A stretch of 44,652 nt of DNA, taken from the NCBI GenBank assembly GCA_035532475.1, contig DATKQY010000051.1, forward strand, positions 1 through 44,652. The letters are read 5' to 3'. This document shows, in pieces, positions 23,608 to 32,858 of the stretch. The translations under genes and the position numbers were made by a program. A model generated the notes under the pieces. The model was not told where the DNA came from and made no database searches. It saw only the letters and a program-made list of their open reading frames with translations. The stretch is from DATKQY01 sp035532475. GTDB taxonomy: Bacteria; Actinomycetota; Acidimicrobiia; Acidimicrobiales; Bog-793. Numbering within the stretch: the stretch's first letter is position 1; every line of letters begins with the position of its first letter.

Positions 23608-26175
23608 CTAGCGCCGGCCGCCGGGGGGCGACGTCCCCGCCGGGTCCGCTGGCCACGGGTGCTTCGGGTAGCGCCCGGCCATCTCGCGACGGACGTCCTG
23701 CCACGACCCGGCCCAGAACCCCGGAAGGTCGGCGGTGACCTGGATCGGGCGCCCGGCCGGTGAGAGCAATTCCAACGTGAGCGGCACCCGACCGTCGGCG
23801 ACCGACGGGTGCGTCACGGTGCCGAAGAGCTCCTGCACCTTGGCCGCGGCTCGGGGCCGCTCGCCGGTGTAGTCGATCGGCACCCTCCGGCCACGGGGGA
23901 GCTCGAGGGCGACGGGAAGGATGCGGTCGAGGTCGGCGCGCCGGGCGCCGAGGGCCGCCCGCATCGGAAGTGACGGGTCCACCCGGGCGAGATCGGCGCG
24001 CCCTCGCGCGCCGGCGAGGAGGGGTGTGAGCCATTCGCCGGCGCGGGCGGCGAGCGCCGCGTCGGACAGGTCCGGCCAGTCGAGCCCGAGCTCACGTCGC
24101 GCCCATCCCGCCCGCGCCTGGAGCGAGCGGGCGGCCGGCGTCCAGTTCAAGGTCACGAGGCCGCTGCGCACGGCGCGGTCGACGAGCGCCGCGGTCGTCC
24201 GGGGTCCCGCCGGCGCCGGACCCCGGGTCGTGTCGAGCACCAGGTCGTCGAGGAGTCGTTCGGTGGTCGCCCGCAGGTCGTCGAGCCGCTCGTCCCACTC
24301 GAAGCGGACCTCGGTGCGGATCGCCCCCGCGCCGATGCGCTCGACGTCGGAGCGCTCCAGCGCCGCGGCCAGGCGGATCCGCGCGTCGGCGCGGCCGACG
24401 CCGGCCGGCCCGTCGAGCTCCGCGACGACCAGCCATTCGGCGGTCGCCAGCGGGTCGTGGTCCGGCAGGACCGCGCCCCCACCCTGGCGGAGGCGGTAGC
24501 GGCCGCGCCCGCGCGACTGGGCGATCCGGTCGGGGTACGCGTCGGCGAGGAGCCTCCCCGGGTCCGCGCGGTCGGCGCCCGGTCCCGGCGAGCCGGCCAC
24601 GACGGCCGGTGCTCGGCCGGCGGCGCGCGCCGAGCCCGGCGCGGGCGTCGGCTTGCCGGCACGCTCGACGCGCTTTGCCAGCTCGTCGGCCCGGCGGCGG
24701 ACCGTCGCGAGCGCGCCTCTGTCGACGGGGAGGATGCCGTCGCCGGCGCCTCGGGCGAGCGCCGCGACGCGGGCTGCGACGTCGGCGGTGACCGGTTGCC
24801 CGTGCGCCTCTCGGCGGAGGACGTCGCGCTCGGACACGAGCGCCGCTAGCAGCGCGGCGGTCGCCCGGTCGGCGCCGGGCGCGGCGAGCAGCATCCGCGC
24901 GAGGCGCGGATGCACCGGCAGCTCCGCGAGCCGGCGCCCGAGCGCTGTCGGCCGCCCCGCCTCGAGCGCACCGAGCGCCTCGAGCAGCTGGTACGCGCTG
25001 GCCAGCGCGGCGGGTGGCGGGTGGTCGAGCCAGCGCAGCGCGCCAGCCGGGGCACCCCACACGGACAGCTCGAGCGCCAGCGCGGCGAGGTCGACGGTCG
25101 TGATCTCCGGTTCCGGCCAGGCTCGGCGCGCGAGGTGCTCGGCCTCGGACCACAGGCGGTAGGCGACGCCCGCGGCGCCGCGCCCGGCCCGTCCGGCGCG
25201 CTGATCGGCGGAGGACCTCGACGCGAGGACCGTGCGCAGTCGGGTGAGGCCGGTCGCCGGGTCGTACGCCGGCCGCCTGGACTGGCCGGCGTCCACGACC
25301 ACGCCGACGCCTCCGACGGTCACGCTCGACTCGGCCAGATCGGTCGCGAGCACGACGCGCCGGCCGAGTCCGGCCCGAAGCGCCCGGTCCTGCTCGGCGG
25401 CGGGCAGGCTCCCGTGGAGCGCGAGGACCTCCGTCCCGGGGAGGTCCCCGAGCGCGTCGGCCACCGCACGGATCTCGCCGACGCCGGGGAGGAACGCCAG
25501 CACGTCGCCGCTGTCGAGCGCGAGCGCGTCGCGGAGCGCGCTGACGACCGCTGCCGTCAACCGGCCACCGGGACGGACGGGTCGCCAACGCAGCGTCACG
25601 GGGTAGGTCCGACCGCTGCTCGCCACGACCGGCGCCCCGCCGAGCAGGGCTGCGACCGGCTCGGCGTCGAGAGTGGCGGACATCACCAGCACCCGCAGGT
25701 CCGGCCGGAGGCCCTGGCGCACGTCGAGGGCGAGCGCCAGGCCGAGGTCGGCCTGGAGGTGCCGCTCGTGGAACTCGTCGAACACCACGAGCCCGGTCCC
25801 GGTGAGGGCCGGGTCGCGCTGGAGGCGGCGGGTGAGGATCCCGTCGGTGACCACCTCCACCCGCGAGTGCCGCCCGACCCGGCGCTCGTCGCGTGTCGAG
25901 TACCCGACGCTCGCCCCGACGTCCTCGCCGAGCAGCTCCGCCATGCGGGCCGCCGCGGCCCGCGCCGCCACGCGTCGGGGTTCGAGCACGACGATCCGCC
26001 GACCGGCCAGCCACGGCTCGTCCATCAGCCTGAGGGGCACGACGGTCGTCTTGCCCGCCCCCGGCTCCGCCTGCAGCACGGCGGCGCCGGCTGCGGCGAG
26101 GCCGGCGCGCACCTCGGCGACGACGTCTTCGACCGGGAGCCCCGTCGGTGCCGGACCCGACGTCTCCGCAGCCAT
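23608..26175 (-). CDS. hrpB: ATP-dependent RNA helicase HrpB
   Basis: An 855-residue DEAH-family helicase, the usual length of HrpB. Motifs are in order: Walker A EPGAGKTT (about 41-48), LEPRRVAARAAA, motif II as FDEFHER (about 131-137), motif III MSATLD (about 166-171), motif IV/V region (VLATDLAESSVTV) and motif VI (QRAGRAGRGAAG). The HrpB-specific C-terminal domain follows, ending in the family's FWAGSWQDVRREMAGRYPKHPWP block. The role in the cell is not well defined. The gene is alone on its strand and ends close to the tandem repeat. Confidence 0.92.
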   Translation of the reverse strand: MAAETSGPAPTGLPVEDVVAEVRAGLAAAGAAVLQAEPGAGKTTVVPLRLMDEPWLAGRRIVVLEPRRVAARAAAARMAELLGEDVGASVGYSTRDERRVGRHSRVEVVTDGILTRRLQRDPALTGTGLVVFDEFHERHLQADLGLALALDVRQGLRPDLRVLVMSATLDAEPVAALLGGAPVVASSGRTYPVTLRWRPVRPGGRLTAAVVSALRDALALDSGDVLAFLPGVGEIRAVADALGDLPGTEVLALHGSLPAAEQDRALRAGLGRRVVLATDLAESSVTVGGVGVVVDAGQSRRPAYDPATGLTRLRTVLASRSSADQRAGRAGRGAAGVAYRLWSEAEHLARRAWPEPEITTVDLAALALELSVWGAPAGALRWLDHPPPAALASAYQLLEALGALEAGRPTALGRRLAELPVHPRLARMLLAAPGADRATAALLAALVSERDVLRREAHGQPVTADVAARVAALARGAGDGILPVDRGALATVRRRADELAKRVERAGKPTPAPGSARAAGRAPAVVAGSPGPGADRADPGRLLADAYPDRIAQSRGRGRYRLRQGGGAVLPDHDPLATAEWLVVAELDGPAGVGRADARIRLAAALERSDVERIGAGAIRTEVRFEWDERLDDLRATTERLLDDLVLDTTRGPAPAGPRTTAALVDRAVRSGLVTLNWTPAARSLQARAGWARRELGLDWPDLSDAALAARAGEWLTPLLAGARGRADLARVDPSLPMRAALGARRADLDRILPVALELPRGRRVPIDYTGERPRAAAKVQELFGTVTHPSVADGRVPLTLELLSPAGRPIQVTADLPGFWAGSWQDVRREMAGRYPKHPWPADPAGTSPPGGRR

Positions 26176-26256
26176 CCCGGCAGGGTAGGTCGTCCCCGCC
26201 CGGCCCGCCCACCACGTGGCGGGGCCGGGCGTCCCGAGGCCGTCCGGAGCCCACGT

Positions 26257-26637
26257 TCAGCGGCCGGCGGCCCCTCCGTCGGAGCCGCTCATCACCGCGC
26301 CAGGCGTCGGAGCGCTCGGGTGCACGAGGGCGCTCACGAGGTCGCCCGGCTCGAGCACCGGAGCGGTGCCAGCGGACACCAGCGCCTGGCCACGCGCGAC
26401 GCTCAGGACGATGGTCCCCGGTGGCGACGGCATCTCCCGGACCGCCTGGCCGGCGCTCGAGGTCCCGGGCGTGACTCGCGCCTCCGCGGGCACGGCGTTC
26501 CCGGACCGCGCGGGCAGCCGCGCCGTGTCGGCGGTGAGCGACTGGCGCTCGCCGCGTACGAGGTCGCTCGCGCTGACGATCCCGACGACGCGCCGGGGGG
26601 TCGGGCACCCCGATCCACGGCTCATGGCGAACTGCAT
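26257..26637 (-). pseudogene. Fragment with CBS end and TrkA_C/RCK_C-like domain
   Basis: A 126-residue frame containing the end of a CBS domain (RRVVGIVSASDLVRG, about 15-29) and then, after a variable linker, GTIVLSVARGQALVSAG and TAPVLEPGDLVSALV, the typical end of a TrkA_C (RCK_C) domain. Both belong together at the C terminus of some chloride channels and transporters, but the membrane part is missing. In another frame just upstream, residues HEPWIGVPD would join well to RRVVGIV, so a one-base indel in the CCCCCC run near 26600 is likely. This is probably a truncated, frameshifted remnant. Confidence 0.45.
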
Positions 26638-26706
26638 CCGCTCAGCCGGCGAGTCGAGCCGGTCCGGGCGCGCGAGGCGGTGTGGCGGATGTCCCGCTCG
26701 CCCCGC

Positions 26707-28339
26707 TCAGCCCGCGTACAGGGCGGAGAGGTCGAGGCTCTCCGGCGACGCGACCGTGTGCGCCGCCGCGATCCCCTTCAGCCACGCTGGGCGACCATGA
26801 CGTCGTCGTGGTCGGCGACGTTGAGCCAGCACCCGGTCTTCTGCGCGGCGGCGACGACCTCGCCGTACAGGGAGGTCGAGCCGCTCGCGACCGCCTGGCT
26901 GTCGAGGGCCGCCACACCCCGGGCCTGGCAGCTCAGGTACTCGAGGCCGCCGGAGGGGTCGTAGCTGATGTGGGTCCAGGTGTAGGGGTTGTCGGCGTCC
27001 GGCCAGAAGTAGTCGACGAGGATGTTCGGCGCCTGGCTCGCGGCGTCGCGCACCGAGCCGACCCAGCCGAAGATCTCCGACGTCTCGTAGCCGACCACCT
27101 TTGTCGTGAGCCCGTCGGCCTGGAGCTCGGCCGCGACGTTCTCGGCGATCAGCTGGTCGTCCGGTGCCCCGGTGTCGTAGCCGACGGTCAAGGTCCGCTG
27201 CGAAAAGGCGAGCTTGCCGACGAGGGTGCGCAGCGCCTTGGTGTCGTAGGCGATGGTCTGCTTGCCGACGCCGGCCGGCAGCACGTGGGCCGGCCCGAAC
27301 TGGGGCGGCACGATCGCGCCGTCGGGGAAGACCGCCGCGTCGATCGCCTTCAGGTCGATCGCCTCGAGCGTGGCGAGGCGCGCCGCCTGGGAGGTGAGGA
27401 AGCCCTGGTGCTCGTTGACGTAGACGACCTCGGACTCAAGGGTCGGCAGCGTGAACAGGTCGACGGACTTGTTGTGCTCGTAGGAGGTGATCGCCGGCGC
27501 GGTGAGATCGTGCAGGATCGCGGCGATCTGGCCGTCGTTGAACTGGATCTCCTCGCTCGACAGGTCGTCGATCACCGGCAGGTCGACGGTCGTGAAGTAC
27601 GGCTTCTTGCCCCAGTAGCCGGGGAAGGCCTTGAGCTGGTAGGCGACGCCGACCTTGGCCTCGGTCAGCGTGTACGGCCCCGTCCCGACGTCGTGGGTCT
27701 GCAGGTAGGTCTGGTCGTGGTCCTTGCCGGCGTGGGCGGCGAGCGCCGTCGGGCTCTCCATGACCGGCCCGTACGCCGAGGCGAGGTAGTCGAGGAACGT
27801 CGAGTTCTTCTGCGTCAGCGTGATCCGGACGGCGTAGGGTCCCTCGGTCCTGACCGACGCGACGTCCGCGACCATGTACGCGGGGCCGCCGCGACGACAG
27901 CGCGCCGCGCGAACGACGGCTCGACGGCTGCGGAGGTGAAGGCCGTGCCGTCGTGGAAGTGGACGCCTTTGCGGAGCTGGAACGTGTACGAGAGCCCGTC
28001 CCTCGACACGGTCCAGCTCGTCGCCAGCTCGGGCTCGATGTGCCGTTGCGCCGTGCCGGGCTCGTAGCGGACGAGCCCCTGGTAGAGGTTCCTGGTGAGC
28101 AAAAGGCCCTCGCCTGCGTAGTAGACGTCGGGGTCGGGCGGCTGTCCGGGGTCCTGGAGGAAGCTGAGGTGCAGGACGCGGCCGGTCGGCGAGGAGGCGT
28201 GGGCGACCGCCCCAGACGCCGGGCCGGCGGCGAGCCCGCCGGCGAGGCCGCTCGCGCCCGCGAGCAAGGCGGCGGCCGCCAGCGACCTGCGACGTCCTGC
28301 GCTCTTGGATCGCCCTGCGCTCGTGGGTGACTGCGCCAT
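26707..28339 (-). pseudogene. Frameshifted family-5 peptide-type ABC substrate-binding protein
   Basis: The pieces of one solute-binding protein of the SBP_bac_5 (DppA/OppA-like) family are spread over frames. The start at 28339 (overlapping the upstream stop as TGATG) gives a signal-peptide region, then SFLQDPGQPPDPDVYY, the ATSWTVSRDGLSYTFQLRKGVHFHDG family motif and so on to about 27885. The frame changes there to AYMVADVASVRTEG and runs on as the ligand-binding domain with VGTGPYTL and YDPSGGLEYL, until a second one-base loss near 26784 (CGTGGCTGAAG) gives an early stop. Restoring it continues the protein to the natural stop at 26707. Two single-base losses suggest decay or sequencing errors. 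Confidence 0.8.
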
Positions 28340-28977
28340 CAAGACACTCCTGTCTTCTCGCTCGATCTGGAACGCGGACGTGTCACGAACGCCTCGAGGA
28401 TCTCGGCGCCAGAGCGCCGGGCGCCGCGCTGCAGGTACTCCATGGCGTCGAGCGATGCCTGGTGACGCGCCTCGTTCGAGCCGATGACGCAGTCCTCGAC
28501 CACGCGGACGTGGTAATCGCGCTGGTGGGCGTCGGCGAAGGTGTAGTGGACGCACACGTCGGTCAGCCCGCCGATCAGCACCAGCGTGCTGACGTGCAGG
28601 CCGCGCAGGAGGATGTCGAGCTCGGTGCCGAAGAAGCACGAGTACCGCCGCTTCACGATGAAGTAGTCGCCGTCGCCCGGGCGAAGCGTCGGCCAGAGCT
28701 CGGTGCCCTCGTCCCCCTCCAGGTAGTGGACGCCCTCGGCGCCGTCGAGCTCGCGCCCGAAGTCGACACCGTTGGAGCGGTGCGCCTCCTGGAAGAAGAT
28801 CACCGGTACGCCCGCCTCCCGGGCGCCGGCGACGACGCGCTCCGCTTGTTCCACCAGCGCCTCGTAACCGTCCATCAGGGGGATGCCGGACACGCTCGAG
28901 GGCATGGCGCCGCCTCGTTGGATGTCGACGACCACGAGCGCCGATTTGCCGACGAGGATCGGCCGTTCACCACGCAT
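28339..28977 (-). CDS. Isochorismatase-fold cysteine hydrolase
   Basis: A 212-residue hydrolase of the nicotinamidase/isochorismatase family. The catalytic triad is visible: Asp18 (VVDIQ), Lys109 (IVKRRYS) and Cys142 (GGLTDVCVHYT). Such enzymes hydrolyse C-N bonds of small amides, for example nicotinamide, biuret, ureidoacrylate or carbamoyl compounds. Next to a peptide-type binding protein and urease genes, a substrate that yields ammonia or urea is plausible, but this is inference. The ATG at 28977 is chosen because GGAAGGAG lies 6 bases upstream. Its stop overlaps the binding-protein start. Confidence 0.8.
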   Translation of the reverse strand: MRGERPILVGKSALVVVDIQRGGAMPSSVSGIPLMDGYEALVEQAERVVAGAREAGVPVIFFQEAHRSNGVDFGRELDGAEGVHYLEGDEGTELWPTLRPGDGDYFIVKRRYSCFFGTELDILLRGLHVSTLVLIGGLTDVCVHYTFADAHQRDYHVRVVEDCVIGSNEARHQASLDAMEYLQRGARRSGAEILEAFVTRPRSRSSEKTGVS

Positions 28978-29061
28978 GTCCAACTCCTTCCTTCGGACCC
29001 GCCCGGCGCGATCCGCTGCGCCGGACCTGCCGCGGCCGGCGCCGGGGCCGCGGGGGGCGCG

Positions 29062-29883
29062 TCACGCCGACCAGCGGCGCGCAAGCTCTGCGGTCAGTGC
29101 CGGCCATGCCACCGGATCGTGACCGGGCACGAGGCGCAGCCCGCGCTCGCCGGCGATCGCCTTCAGGCGGCGGATCGGCTCGATCGTGTCCTCGGGACGG
29201 CAGCCGATGAAGCCACCGACCGCGAGCTCGTGCTCGATGTTCTCCGTGAGGTCGGCCGCGTCGAAGGCGAAGACGAAGCCCCCGCCGCCGACGGACTCGT
29301 CGAGCTCGACGAGGAAGCTCTGGTGGCCCGGTGTGTGGCCCGCGGTCAGCAGCGCCGTGACCCCGGGGGCGATCTCCGCGTCGCCGGCCGACCTGCGCCA
29401 CTCGATCACCGGGTCGTCGTAGTCGATCCGGAAGATGCCGTGCTCCTCGGGTCCTGGGTGCGCCGAGAAGCCGTAGTCGAGCTCGGCCTGCTGCACGTGC
29501 ACCGGGACGCGTCCCGCGAAGTGCCGCAGGCCGCCGGCGTGGTCGTTGTGCAGGTGCGACACGGCGACCGCGCCGATCTCGTCCAGCGAGAGCCCCGCCT
29601 CCTCGAGCGCCTCCTCGAGCGGCTCGCCGGGACCGGGCAGGATCGCTTCGATCCCCCCGCTGCGCCCGTGGAAGCGGCGGTGAAGCGCGGCGTCGCGGAT
29701 GAGCGCCGGGTTGAAGCCCGTGTCGAGCAGCAGCCAGCCGCCGTCGCACTCGCAGAGGACGGCGGGCACGGGCTCTTTCAGGCGCTGGCCCGACGTGTCG
29801 CCCCACACCGAGACGGTCTTCGGCAGATCCTCCCAGCCGAGGGTGAGCAGGATCACCCGCCTGACGCCGGCCCGCGACGTCAT
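29062..29883 (-). CDS. Metallo-beta-lactamase-fold hydrolase (lactonase-like)
   Basis: A 273-residue MBL-fold enzyme. The zinc motif His110-x-His112-x-Asp114-His115 (HLHNDHAGG) is present, with later ligands in TAGHTPGH and FAFDAAD. The overall layout resembles the N-acyl-homoserine lactonase group of the family, but the substrate cannot be set from sequence. The gene is between the amidase and urease genes on the same strand, so it may act on a cyclic amide or ester in the same path. The ATG at 29883 is chosen because the domain begins a few residues later; the long upstream extension is Pro/Ala-rich and improbable. Confidence 0.8.
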   Translation of the reverse strand: MTSRAGVRRVILLTLGWEDLPKTVSVWGDTSGQRLKEPVPAVLCECDGGWLLLDTGFNPALIRDAALHRRFHGRSGGIEAILPGPGEPLEEALEEAGLSLDEIGAVAVSHLHNDHAGGLRHFAGRVPVHVQQAELDYGFSAHPGPEEHGIFRIDYDDPVIEWRRSAGDAEIAPGVTALLTAGHTPGHQSFLVELDESVGGGGFVFAFDAADLTENIEHELAVGGFIGCRPEDTIEPIRRLKAIAGERGLRLVPGHDPVAWPALTAELARRWSA

Positions 29884-30007
29884 CGCGCCCCGCGCGGCGG
29901 CAGGGGCGAGCGTGTGCGCGTCATCCGGCCCACGATGCTCGCCCACTGTTTCACCCTCGTTTCCAGCCTGTGAACGCGAGGAAACGGGGCGGCCGGGGGG
30001 CTCCGCC

Positions 30008-30853
30008 CTAGCCGCGGCGGGCGTCGGGGCCGGATTGCACGGCATCGCGCGGCAGCCACCGAAGCTCGACGTCGTCGAGCAGCCGGGCGACGATCGCCCG
30101 GCACGCCCCGAGCTCCTCGCCCCAGGCCATCAGCTCGACCCCTGGCCCCGCCAGGGCGAAGGCGGCGCCCTTCGCGCCCGGCGCCCGCGCGGTGAGCTCC
30201 GCCCAGACGTCTGCGGGGAGGCCCGGATCGACGAGCACGAGGCTCGAGAGCACCCGCGCCCCTCCGAGCACCGAAGCGGATGCCCACGCCGGCGAGCCCG
30301 GACCGAGCCCGAGGTCGGTCACGAGCAGCGGCGCACCGTCCCTGCGGATCTCGAGGCGGCTCCGCCACGATCCGGGGCACGGGTCTGCGTGGCGGCCGAG
30401 GACGACCTCCTCGCGCCAGGCGAGGCGAGCGGAGGGGGCGAGCCGGACCGTCGAGGTGGCGACGTGGCTCGCCCCGCCGGCGGCGATCCCCGGCTCGACG
30501 AGCCAGCACAGCGTCGCCCGGTCGGCGAGCGTGGCGCGGACCGCGGCGGTCGAGCTTCCCCCGGTCGCTCCCCGGCGGGCGAGGGTGGCGCCCGTCGAGC
30601 GGACGACGCCGCTCGCGCCCGGCCCGAGCGTGAGGTCGATGCGGGAGGCGTCGTCACCGACCGGGTGCGCCGCGGTCGCGAGCAGGTACAGGCCTGCGGG
30701 CGTCGGTCGCGCCGCCAGCGCCCCCGAGCAGCGCAGGCGGGTGAGCCGTGCGGCGCCGCCCGGACCGGCGTCGAGCGCGACGTCCACCCGACCGGCGAGG
30801 CCGGCCGACCAGTCGGTGCCGGGGGCGGAGCGGCTGTCGACCTCGTCGCTCAC
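30008..30853 (-). CDS. ureD: Urease accessory protein UreD
   Basis: A 281-residue protein of the UreD/UreH family, the scaffold that brings UreF and UreG to the apo-urease for nickel insertion. The opening GRVDVALDAGPGGAARLTRLRC, the early YLLATAAHPVGDDASRIDL block and the later WREEVVLGRHAD segment fit the family. The GTG at 30853 overlaps the UreG stop (GTGA), so the two are coupled. The upstream partner UreG has lost its P-loop and no urease structural gene is present, so this protein may have no working role here. Confidence 0.75.
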   Translation of the reverse strand: MSDEVDSRSAPGTDWSAGLAGRVDVALDAGPGGAARLTRLRCSGALAARPTPAGLYLLATAAHPVGDDASRIDLTLGPGASGVVRSTGATLARRGATGGSSTAAVRATLADRATLCWLVEPGIAAGGASHVATSTVRLAPSARLAWREEVVLGRHADPCPGSWRSRLEIRRDGAPLLVTDLGLGPGSPAWASASVLGGARVLSSLVLVDPGLPADVWAELTARAPGAKGAAFALAGPGVELMAWGEELGACRAIVARLLDDVELRWLPRDAVQSGPDARRG

Positions 30854-31440
30854 ACGCCGGCGGCGTGCGCCGCACCGCTGGCGGGCCGGGCGTTCCCGAC
30901 GGCGTCGAGCACCCACGACCGCACGGAGGCGACCCCCTCACCGGTCCGCAGGGAGATGAAGGCGACGGGGCGCTCGCCACGCTTGGCCGCGGCGTCGCGT
31001 GCCATCACGTCGAGGTCCGCCCCGACCAGGGGGGCGAGGTCGACCTTGTTGACGACGAGGAGGTCCGAGCGGGTCACGCCGGGTCCGCCCTTTCGCGGGA
31101 CCTTGTCCCCGCCGGCGACGTCGACGACGAAGACCTGGCGGTCGACGAGCCCGTAGCTGAAGGTCGCCGTGAGGTTGTCACCGCCGGACTCGACGAGGAC
31201 GAGCTCGAGGTGCGGGTAGCGGCGCTCCAGCCGCTCGACCGCGTCGAGGTTGGCGGTGATGTCCTCTCGGATCGCGGTGTGCGGGCAGCACCCGGTCTCG
31301 ACCGCCGTGATGCGCTCGGCGTCGAGCACGCCGGCCCAGCGCAGGAAGTCGGCGTCCTCGGTCGTGCAGATGTCGTTGGTCACCACGGCCAGCTCGTGGT
31401 CGGCGCCGAGGGAACGGCAGAGCTCGGCGACGAGCGATGT
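30850..31440 (-). pseudogene. ureG: Truncated urease GTPase UreG (P-loop missing)
   Basis: About 196 residues match UreG, the GTPase that drives nickel delivery to urease: TSLVAELCRSLG, the nickel-site CCPHTAIREDI segment, VESGGDNLTATFS and VVNKVDLAPLVGADLDVM (NKVD specificity motif). It lacks the N-terminal GxxGxGKT P-loop: at 31440 the frame passes into unrelated sequence (DUF4331 coding in another frame). A UreG without its P-loop cannot bind GTP normally. The usual Tyr in the NDIYTTED segment is Cys here. The break could be a deletion or an assembly join. Confidence 0.8.
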
Positions 31441-31627
31441 TGATCTGGTAGAGGACGTCGTCGCCGAACTTGTAGAAGTTCGGACCGGCTGCCGGCCCCT
31501 CGAGCGGGATGTAGTTGGCGATGAAGGTGACGGTGCCGGATCGGTCCGGGCTGACGAACGCGTACAGGTCAGTGCTGTCCGCGACGGGGTCCCTCGAGAT
31601 CTCTGGCGCTTCACGATGCGAGGACAT
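31436..31627 (-). pseudogene. N-terminal fragment of a DUF4331 protein
   Basis: A 63-residue open start that matches the opening of the DUF4331 family: MSSHREAPEISRDPVADSTD, then LYAFVSPDRSGTVTFIANYIP and NFYKFGDDVLYQIN. It has a GAAAGG ribosome binding site 6 bases before the ATG at 31627. The intact family is several hundred residues, so the gene is cut after QIN, where the sequence turns into UreG in another frame. It starts 10 bases after the Tat-signal gene and would be its operon partner. Confidence 0.75.
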
Positions 31628-31637
31628 GTCCTGCCTT

Positions 31638-31919
31638 TCAGCGCGAGGCGCGCACCAGTCGGGCCGCCACCTGACGGTCGTGGAACGTGATCTCCTTCTC
31701 ACCCACGAAGAGCGTTATCGCTCCCGTACGCGCGTCGCTGACGTGCGCGACGAGGTGGTGGCCCTCTGCGGGGATCTCCTCTGCGGCGAGGCGCGGCTCG
31801 GCCCGGAGCGCGTCCGCCGACGCTGTCCCCATCCCGAGCGGCACCGCCGTTGCCGCACCGACGACTGCGGCTGCTGCCCCCGCTTGCTTGAAGAAGTGCC
31901 GCCTGCTCACTGGTTCCAT
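31638..31919 (-). CDS. Small Tat-exported protein
   Basis: A 93-residue protein with a twin-arginine signal: SRRHFFKQ followed by a hydrophobic core (AGAAAAVVGAATAVPLG) and an AxA-like cleavage zone (TASADA). The mature 55 residues form a beta-rich unit (HHLVAHVSDARTGAITLFVGEKEITFHD). A GAGAAAGGATC ribosome binding site lies upstream. Small Tat proteins of this layout occur in actinobacterial operons with DUF4331 genes, as here. Function is unknown. Confidence 0.7.
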   Translation of the reverse strand: MEPVSRRHFFKQAGAAAAVVGAATAVPLGMGTASADALRAEPRLAAEEIPAEGHHLVAHVSDARTGAITLFVGEKEITFHDRQVAARLVRASR

Positions 31920-32403
31920 GCTCGGATCCTTTCTCCTCGATTCGTCGCTCGCCCGATCCGAAGCCGGGGCGGGCCGTCGGCCGGCCGACGGCCGACGCCA
32001 CACGTCCTTCGGAGGTTCATTCGGAGCACGCCCGCGAACGGATCAGGCTTTGGCGGGATCGTCGACTCGCCGGTGGGAACGAGCGGCCCGTCGACGGGCG
32101 CGGTCTCGCCACGTCCGAGCGCATCGAGCGGCGCGACGACTGCCTCCCCCGAACAGGACGGCCCGTCGCCGGCGGGCCTTCGGCAAGGCCTCTGGCGAGC
32201 TGTCCGGCGCCCGCGGCAGACCGCCGAGATCGCGCAGCCTGGCCGGCGGGCCGAGCGACCGCCAGTCGCGTTCCATCTCGTCTTGCGCGGCGCGATCCGA
32301 GGCGCCCGGCCCGGCGGCCAGATTCGATTCACCACACGCGGGTAAGGCGCTCGGGGACGGGAGGCCGCTCGGCGAATCCCGGTTGCGGAAAGGGCGGTGG
32401 CTG
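31920..32403. other. Gap with no supported gene
   Basis: This 480-base stretch between the leftward Tat gene and the rightward small gene should carry both promoters. I see no family-like protein in any frame and no clear -35/-10 pair or hairpin. Confidence 0.4.
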
Positions 32404-32637
32404 ATGGGAGTCGACTCCACGGGCAGTGACGTGACCGATGCGACGCGCCAAGCCGAGCGGGAGGAGGCGCGAGCCCGTCATGTGGCCGACCGGGAGCCGA
32501 CCCGGGAGGAGAGCGAGCTCGCGGACGACGGGGAGCAGGAGCTGCGGGACCGCGGCGCGGTGGGCACGGTTGCGCAGCACTACGAGGAGATGATCGAACG
32601 CGGCGCGAACGAGCGGGGCGAGGGCAGGGTTCCGTAG
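32404..32637 (+). CDS. Small acidic conserved actinobacterial protein
   Basis: A 77-residue very hydrophilic protein (Glu/Arg/Asp) with the block VAQHYEEMIERGANERGEGRVP at its C terminus; similar small proteins with this end are common in actinobacteria and are of unknown function. The charged middle (REPTREESELADDGEQEL) suggests a largely helical or disordered protein. GGAAAGGG lies about 13 bases before the ATG at 32404. It is monocistronic. Confidence 0.65.
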   Translation: MGVDSTGSDVTDATRQAEREEARARHVADREPTREESELADDGEQELRDRGAVGTVAQHYEEMIERGANERGEGRVP

Positions 32638-32858
32638 GTCGACAGCGCGGGCGCCCGGCCCGGGTCTCCCGCTCGTTCGTTCGACGGGTGACCGCCGGGT
32701 CAGCGGCTGACGGCGTCACCGATCGGCGGCAGGTGGGAGCGTTCCGTCGGCGGTTCGCGCCAGGGAGCGTGCCTGTGGGCCGGCGGATCGCGCTGCAGCG
32801 TCGACGACCGCGTGTCATTGCGGCTGCAGCCCGGGCGAGTCGCGGTAGAACTCCTCCC

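Noticed and set aside
24092..26608. 838-residue leftward frame inside HrpB
   Set aside because: It overlaps HrpB in another frame and is Arg/Ala/Gly-only; HrpB has every helicase motif.
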